Source: Acanthamoeba lenticulata (Eukaryota > Discosea > Longamoebia > Acanthamoebidae). Taken from it: 10,919 nt of DNA. The stretch is from contig NAVB01000517.1 of the NCBI GenBank assembly GCA_002179805.1, positions 1 through 10,919 on the forward strand. The letters run 5' to 3'. A program made the position numbers and the translations under genes. The stretch's first letter is position 1; each line of letters starts with the position of its first letter. Below are positions 7,325 to 10,919 of this stretch, in pieces. The notes beneath the pieces are model-generated. The model was not told where the DNA came from and made no database searches. It worked only from the letters and a program-made list of their open reading frames with translations.

Positions 7325-8902
7325 ATGGAAGAATCTACGGCGTCCATGGCGGAGAGGGTGGTCCGGCCACTGGGCCTGATGGAGCGGTATCAGCTCTCCA
7401 AGCACCTCCGGCGCTCCGCCGGCCCCGTCGTAGTCGCAGCCACCGTGCGCCTCCCGCCCGAGGCCGAAAACGACGACACCAACGACGTGGCCTCGCCCCG
7501 CCTGCGACGCAGTGAACCTGCCTATTGGCACCACTGGCTGGCCGCCGCGCTGAACGGGCTGTGCGCCGCGCACTCGCCGCTGTCCTTTGTTGTTGCCGCC
7601 AGCGACAAGGCCGGCCAGGGCTCGCCCAGCTTTGCAGGCCTGGCGCAGGCCTTCCGCGTGTCCGACGTGGTCTCGTGCTCGCTCGAGACGCCGCACTGGG
7701 AGGCTGCCGCGCTGTGCCGCGTGGTGGAGGCCGAGCTGCAACAAGACTTTGACGTCGGCGCCGACGCCAACAAGCCGCTCTGGCGCGTCCGCGTGCTTTG
7801 GCACCCGGAGCGGCCCGACGAGTGCGGCCTGTGCTTGGTCTTTGACCATGTGCTCGCTGACGGGCTCAGCGGCAAGGTCATCCTTCGCGGCCTCCTCGAG
7901 CGTTTGGCCAAGACGCCCGCCGAAGTCGCTCCGGGCTCGACCGACGAGCCTGCCGAGGTTCAGCCGTTTGACTTTGGCGCCGCCGCGGCCAGGGGCGACG
8001 AGCTGCCCAAGCCCTACGACCAGCGCCAGCCGCCAGCGCCCTCGGCGTGGACCCTGGCCCGGATCGTGCTCAAGGAGAAGCTTCTCCCCAAGGGGCTCGC
8101 CTCGTTCCTGTTCCCGTCGCCTCCCTTCTGGGCTGGTCAGGCCGCCCCGCCGCCCGAGGCCACGCACCGCACCCGCATCGCGCTGGTGTCGACCTCGCCC
8201 GACGTCTGCGCCGCGCTGCGGGCCAAGGGCCAACAGCATGGCGTGAGCTTCCACGCGATCGTCTTCACGGCCTGCGCGGCGGCGCTCCGCTTGGCCTTTG
8301 ACGTGCCGCGCGGCGTGGGCCTCAAGGCCGTCACGCCCATCTCGGCGCGCCGCTTCTGCGTGCCGCCGGTCGGCCCCGACGAGGTGGGCAATTTCATCGG
8401 CAGCGTCGAGACCATGCTGCCCCTCGAGCCGGGCTCCATAGGCGACGACATTGGCGACGAGGCCGGCGCGTTCTGGGCCAGCTGCGCAGCCTACGGGCGC
8501 CACCTGTACGCCAGCCTGCGCGAGGCGGCCGCCATGTCGGGCCTGCTCGCCTACGTGGGCGACTGGCCGGAGCCGTGGGCGCAGCTGTGGCGCGACAAGG
8601 GCGACAAGAACGAGGCCACCCTCCGGCGCACCGGCTCCTTTGAGCTGAGCGACCTCGGCCGGTGGGAGGAGACCAAGGCCGACGGCGAGGCCGAGCTGCA
8701 AGTGCAGAACGTCACCTTTGGGCAGAGCGTGCACGTCAACGGCGAGGCGCTCGTGTGCAGCGTCGCCTACTGTGATGCGGGCGGGCTGCGCGGCACGGTG
8801 GCCTGGCAGGAGGACACCCTCGACGAAGCGGCCGTTCAACGCTTCGTGCAACAGGTGGAGACCCTCCTGCAGCGGATGGCCACTGCGGCGTCCGATGAAT
8901 AG
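7325..8902 (+). CDS. Alcohol O-acetyltransferase-like (AATase family) enzyme
   Basis: One uninterrupted exon, 525 residues, TAG at 8900-8902. The N-terminal RPLGLMERYQLSKHL (14-28) is the signature opening of the fungal Atf/AATase family. FDHVLADGLSG carries the acyltransferase HxxxD motif as His175 and Asp179. VSFHAIVFTACAAALR, VTPISARRF and a late TGSFELSDLGRW (436-447) follow the family order. Such enzymes move an acetyl group from acetyl-CoA to an alcohol to make esters; the substrate here is unknown. No signal peptide is seen. The start at 7325 is chosen because it directly follows a splice acceptor-like CAG. A donor at 7207 instead of 7203 would add five residues from an upstream ATG at 7192. 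The lack of introns contrasts with intron-rich neighbours. Its 525-residue length is like yeast Atf1. Confidence 0.85.
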   Translation: MEESTASMAERVVRPLGLMERYQLSKHLRRSAGPVVVAATVRLPPEAENDDTNDVASPRLRRSEPAYWHHWLAAALNGLCAAHSPLSFVVAASDKAGQGSPSFAGLAQAFRVSDVVSCSLETPHWEAAALCRVVEAELQQDFDVGADANKPLWRVRVLWHPERPDECGLCLVFDHVLADGLSGKVILRGLLERLAKTPAEVAPGSTDEPAEVQPFDFGAAAARGDELPKPYDQRQPPAPSAWTLARIVLKEKLLPKGLASFLFPSPPFWAGQAAPPPEATHRTRIALVSTSPDVCAALRAKGQQHGVSFHAIVFTACAAALRLAFDVPRGVGLKAVTPISARRFCVPPVGPDEVGNFIGSVETMLPLEPGSIGDDIGDEAGAFWASCAAYGRHLYASLREAAAMSGLLAYVGDWPEPWAQLWRDKGDKNEATLRRTGSFELSDLGRWEETKADGEAELQVQNVTFGQSVHVNGEALVCSVAYCDAGGLRGTVAWQEDTLDEAAVQRFVQQVETLLQRMATAASDE

Positions 8903-8944
8903 TCAAGCCTTTATTTTTATTAGTTTAAAAATTGTTTTTCTTAA

Positions 8945-8950
8945 TTTATT
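8945..8950 (-). promoter_or_regulatory. AATAAA polyadenylation signal of the minus-strand gene
   Basis: The minus strand reads AATAAA about 30 nt after the TAA stop at 8982-8980. It lies in the short convergent gap (8903-8979) and just past it, under the 3' end of the acetyltransferase-like transcript. Confidence 0.6.
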
Positions 8951-8979
8951 CATTTACAAAAACAAAACTCTCAAATGCA

Positions 8980-9549
8980 TTAGCTCTGTGTGTTCTGCTT
9001 CCGGAGGCGAGGAAGCAAGAACATGCTCTTCTTCTTCTTCTTCTTGAGCTCTGCCTCTGGTGTTTGTTGTTGTTGTTTGAGTCGAGGCACGGTGGGGCTT
9101 TGGTCCAGGTCCGCCGCCTCGCTGCTGACAAGAAGGAGATGGTCTGAAGCGACGTCTTCTCGTCGGTGGCCATCCTCTTCGTCCCCCTCCTCGTACACGG
9201 CCTGCAGAGCCATGTTGCTCAGCCGCCCTTGGAGCTCCTCGGCGCCATAGGCGACCGTCACTCTTCGTCTCGTCGTGAGGCCGGCCTCCTCGGAGGGCCC
9301 TTGAGCAAGAGAGACCATGTTGTCGTCGAGAGAGGTTCGCCTGATCCCGCTTCCTCCCTTTTTGCACTCGACCTTCTCGTCCGGGATGATGAAGATGGGC
9401 GACTCCTGGAAGGACGACATGTCGAGGTCGAACGAGGGCTCCGCCTTGGCGCTGTTGCTGCTGCTCGCGAGGGAGCTCAACGTGAAGCGCCTCCTCGTGG
9501 GCACCGCCGAAGAGGAGGACGCCTTGCGGGCTGAGGCACGGCTGCTCAT
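8980..9549 (-). CDS. Hypothetical Ser- and Lys-rich protein, 189 residues
   Basis: Minus-strand ORF from ATG 9549-9547 to TAA 8982-8980. I recognise no family. The N-terminal 35 residues are Ser/Arg/Ala-rich with an RRRFTLSSL kinase-site-like stretch. Residues 42-62 (FDLDMSSFQESPIFIIPDEKV) are the most ordered-looking part. The middle is acidic (EEGDEEDGH), a Gln run follows, and the C-terminus has six consecutive lysines (LKKKKKKSMFLLPRLRKQ), a possible nuclear-localisation or membrane-binding patch. It is probably largely disordered. The start at 9549 is preferred over the in-frame 9690 because AG|GTAGGC at 9640-9633 and TTTCAG ending at 9577 mark a leader intron whose removal breaks the longer frame. 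AATAAA lies just downstream and the gene converges with the acetyltransferase-like gene. Confidence 0.6.
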   Translation of the reverse strand: MSSRASARKASSSSAVPTRRRFTLSSLASSSNSAKAEPSFDLDMSSFQESPIFIIPDEKVECKKGGSGIRRTSLDDNMVSLAQGPSEEAGLTTRRRVTVAYGAEELQGRLSNMALQAVYEEGDEEDGHRREDVASDHLLLVSSEAADLDQSPTVPRLKQQQQTPEAELKKKKKKSMFLLPRLRKQNTQS

Positions 9550-9576
9550 TATGTCTTGGCTTGTGTGTTTGTGGAG

Positions 9577-9638
9577 CTGAAAGACAAAAGGGTGGGTGCT
9601 AGGTACACCACAAGCCCCACAAGTCACATGCAGCCTAC
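9577..9638 (-). other. Probable 5' UTR intron of the 189-residue hypothetical gene
   Basis: The minus strand has the consensus donor AG|GTAGGC (GT at 9638-9637) and the acceptor CTTTTGTCTTTCAG (AG at 9578-9577), giving a 62-bp GT-AG intron. It ends 27 nt before the start codon at 9549. An upstream ATG at 9690 in the first exon would give a different-frame upstream ORF after splicing. Confidence 0.55.
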
Positions 9639-9690
9639 CTCCTGGGCGACGCCGTTGAACAGCAAACACGAGCACGCCCATTGGTGCCAT

Positions 9691-9700
9691 AATTTAAATT
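9691..9700 (-). promoter_or_regulatory. TATA-like AT-rich palindrome AATTTAAATT
   Basis: A 10-bp AT-only palindrome lies about 50 bp upstream of the leader exon donor of the minus-strand gene. This would fit a core promoter with transcription starting near 9670. Assignment is by position only. Confidence 0.35.

Positions 9701-10919
<1,219 letters not shown>

Noticed and set aside
7148..8851. 567-residue open frame antisense to the acetyltransferase-like gene
   Set aside because: It is a shadow caused by third-position GC bias; the composition is Gly/Arg/Ala/Val-rich without domain motifs, while the plus strand carries the family signatures.
9001..9045. CTT/TCT repeat as a non-coding microsatellite
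   Set aside because: On the minus strand it encodes the poly-lysine near the C-terminus of the 189-residue ORF, so it is kept as coding.

Overview
The window looks like nuclear DNA of an amoebozoan, very probably Acanthamoeba. The evidence is a GC-rich, third-position-GC coding style, a compact layout with 150-500 bp between genes, many short GT-AG introns (62-119 bp), and at the right edge an actin whose first 256 residues match my memory of Acanthamoeba actin. No bacterial, viral or mobile-element features were seen.

Layout, left to right. Positions 1-1386 (+): 3' part of a phospholipase B-like (PLBD/laminin-ancestor) hydrolase gene in six visible exons. Positions 1515-1637 (-): a tRNA-derived locus in which a T-arm/acceptor 3' half lies upstream of an acceptor/D-arm 5' half, i.e. 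a candidate circularly permuted tRNA gene followed by a Pol III T-run. Positions 1802-3140 (+): a five-exon papain-family (C1A) secreted or lysosomal cysteine protease, with palindromic CCAAT-type elements in its promoter. Positions 3304-5359 (+): a ten-exon gene for a 415-residue protein that aligns end to end with the synapsin ATP-grasp domain, with an acidic N-terminus and a C-terminal coiled coil. Positions 5524-7052 (-): a two-exon gene for a 483-residue protein with an F-box-like N-terminus. Positions 7325-8902 (+): a single-exon alcohol O-acetyltransferase-like enzyme, transcribed divergently from the F-box-like gene. Positions 8980-9549 (-): a small Ser/Lys-rich unknown protein, tail to tail with the acetyltransferase and with a probable leader intron. 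Positions 10152-10919 (+): the 5' two thirds of an actin gene with no intron in the visible part.

The genes do not form a pathway; this is an ordinary gene-dense eukaryotic neighbourhood. Two neighbours (phospholipase B-like and cysteine protease) would both act in the phagolysosome or secretory pathway, but nothing in the sequence shows shared control. Exon boundaries were chosen by eye: GT-AG sites, reading-phase agreement, and length-exact agreement with remembered family sequences where available. The most unusual items are the permuted-tRNA candidate and the synapsin-domain protein in a unicellular amoeba.
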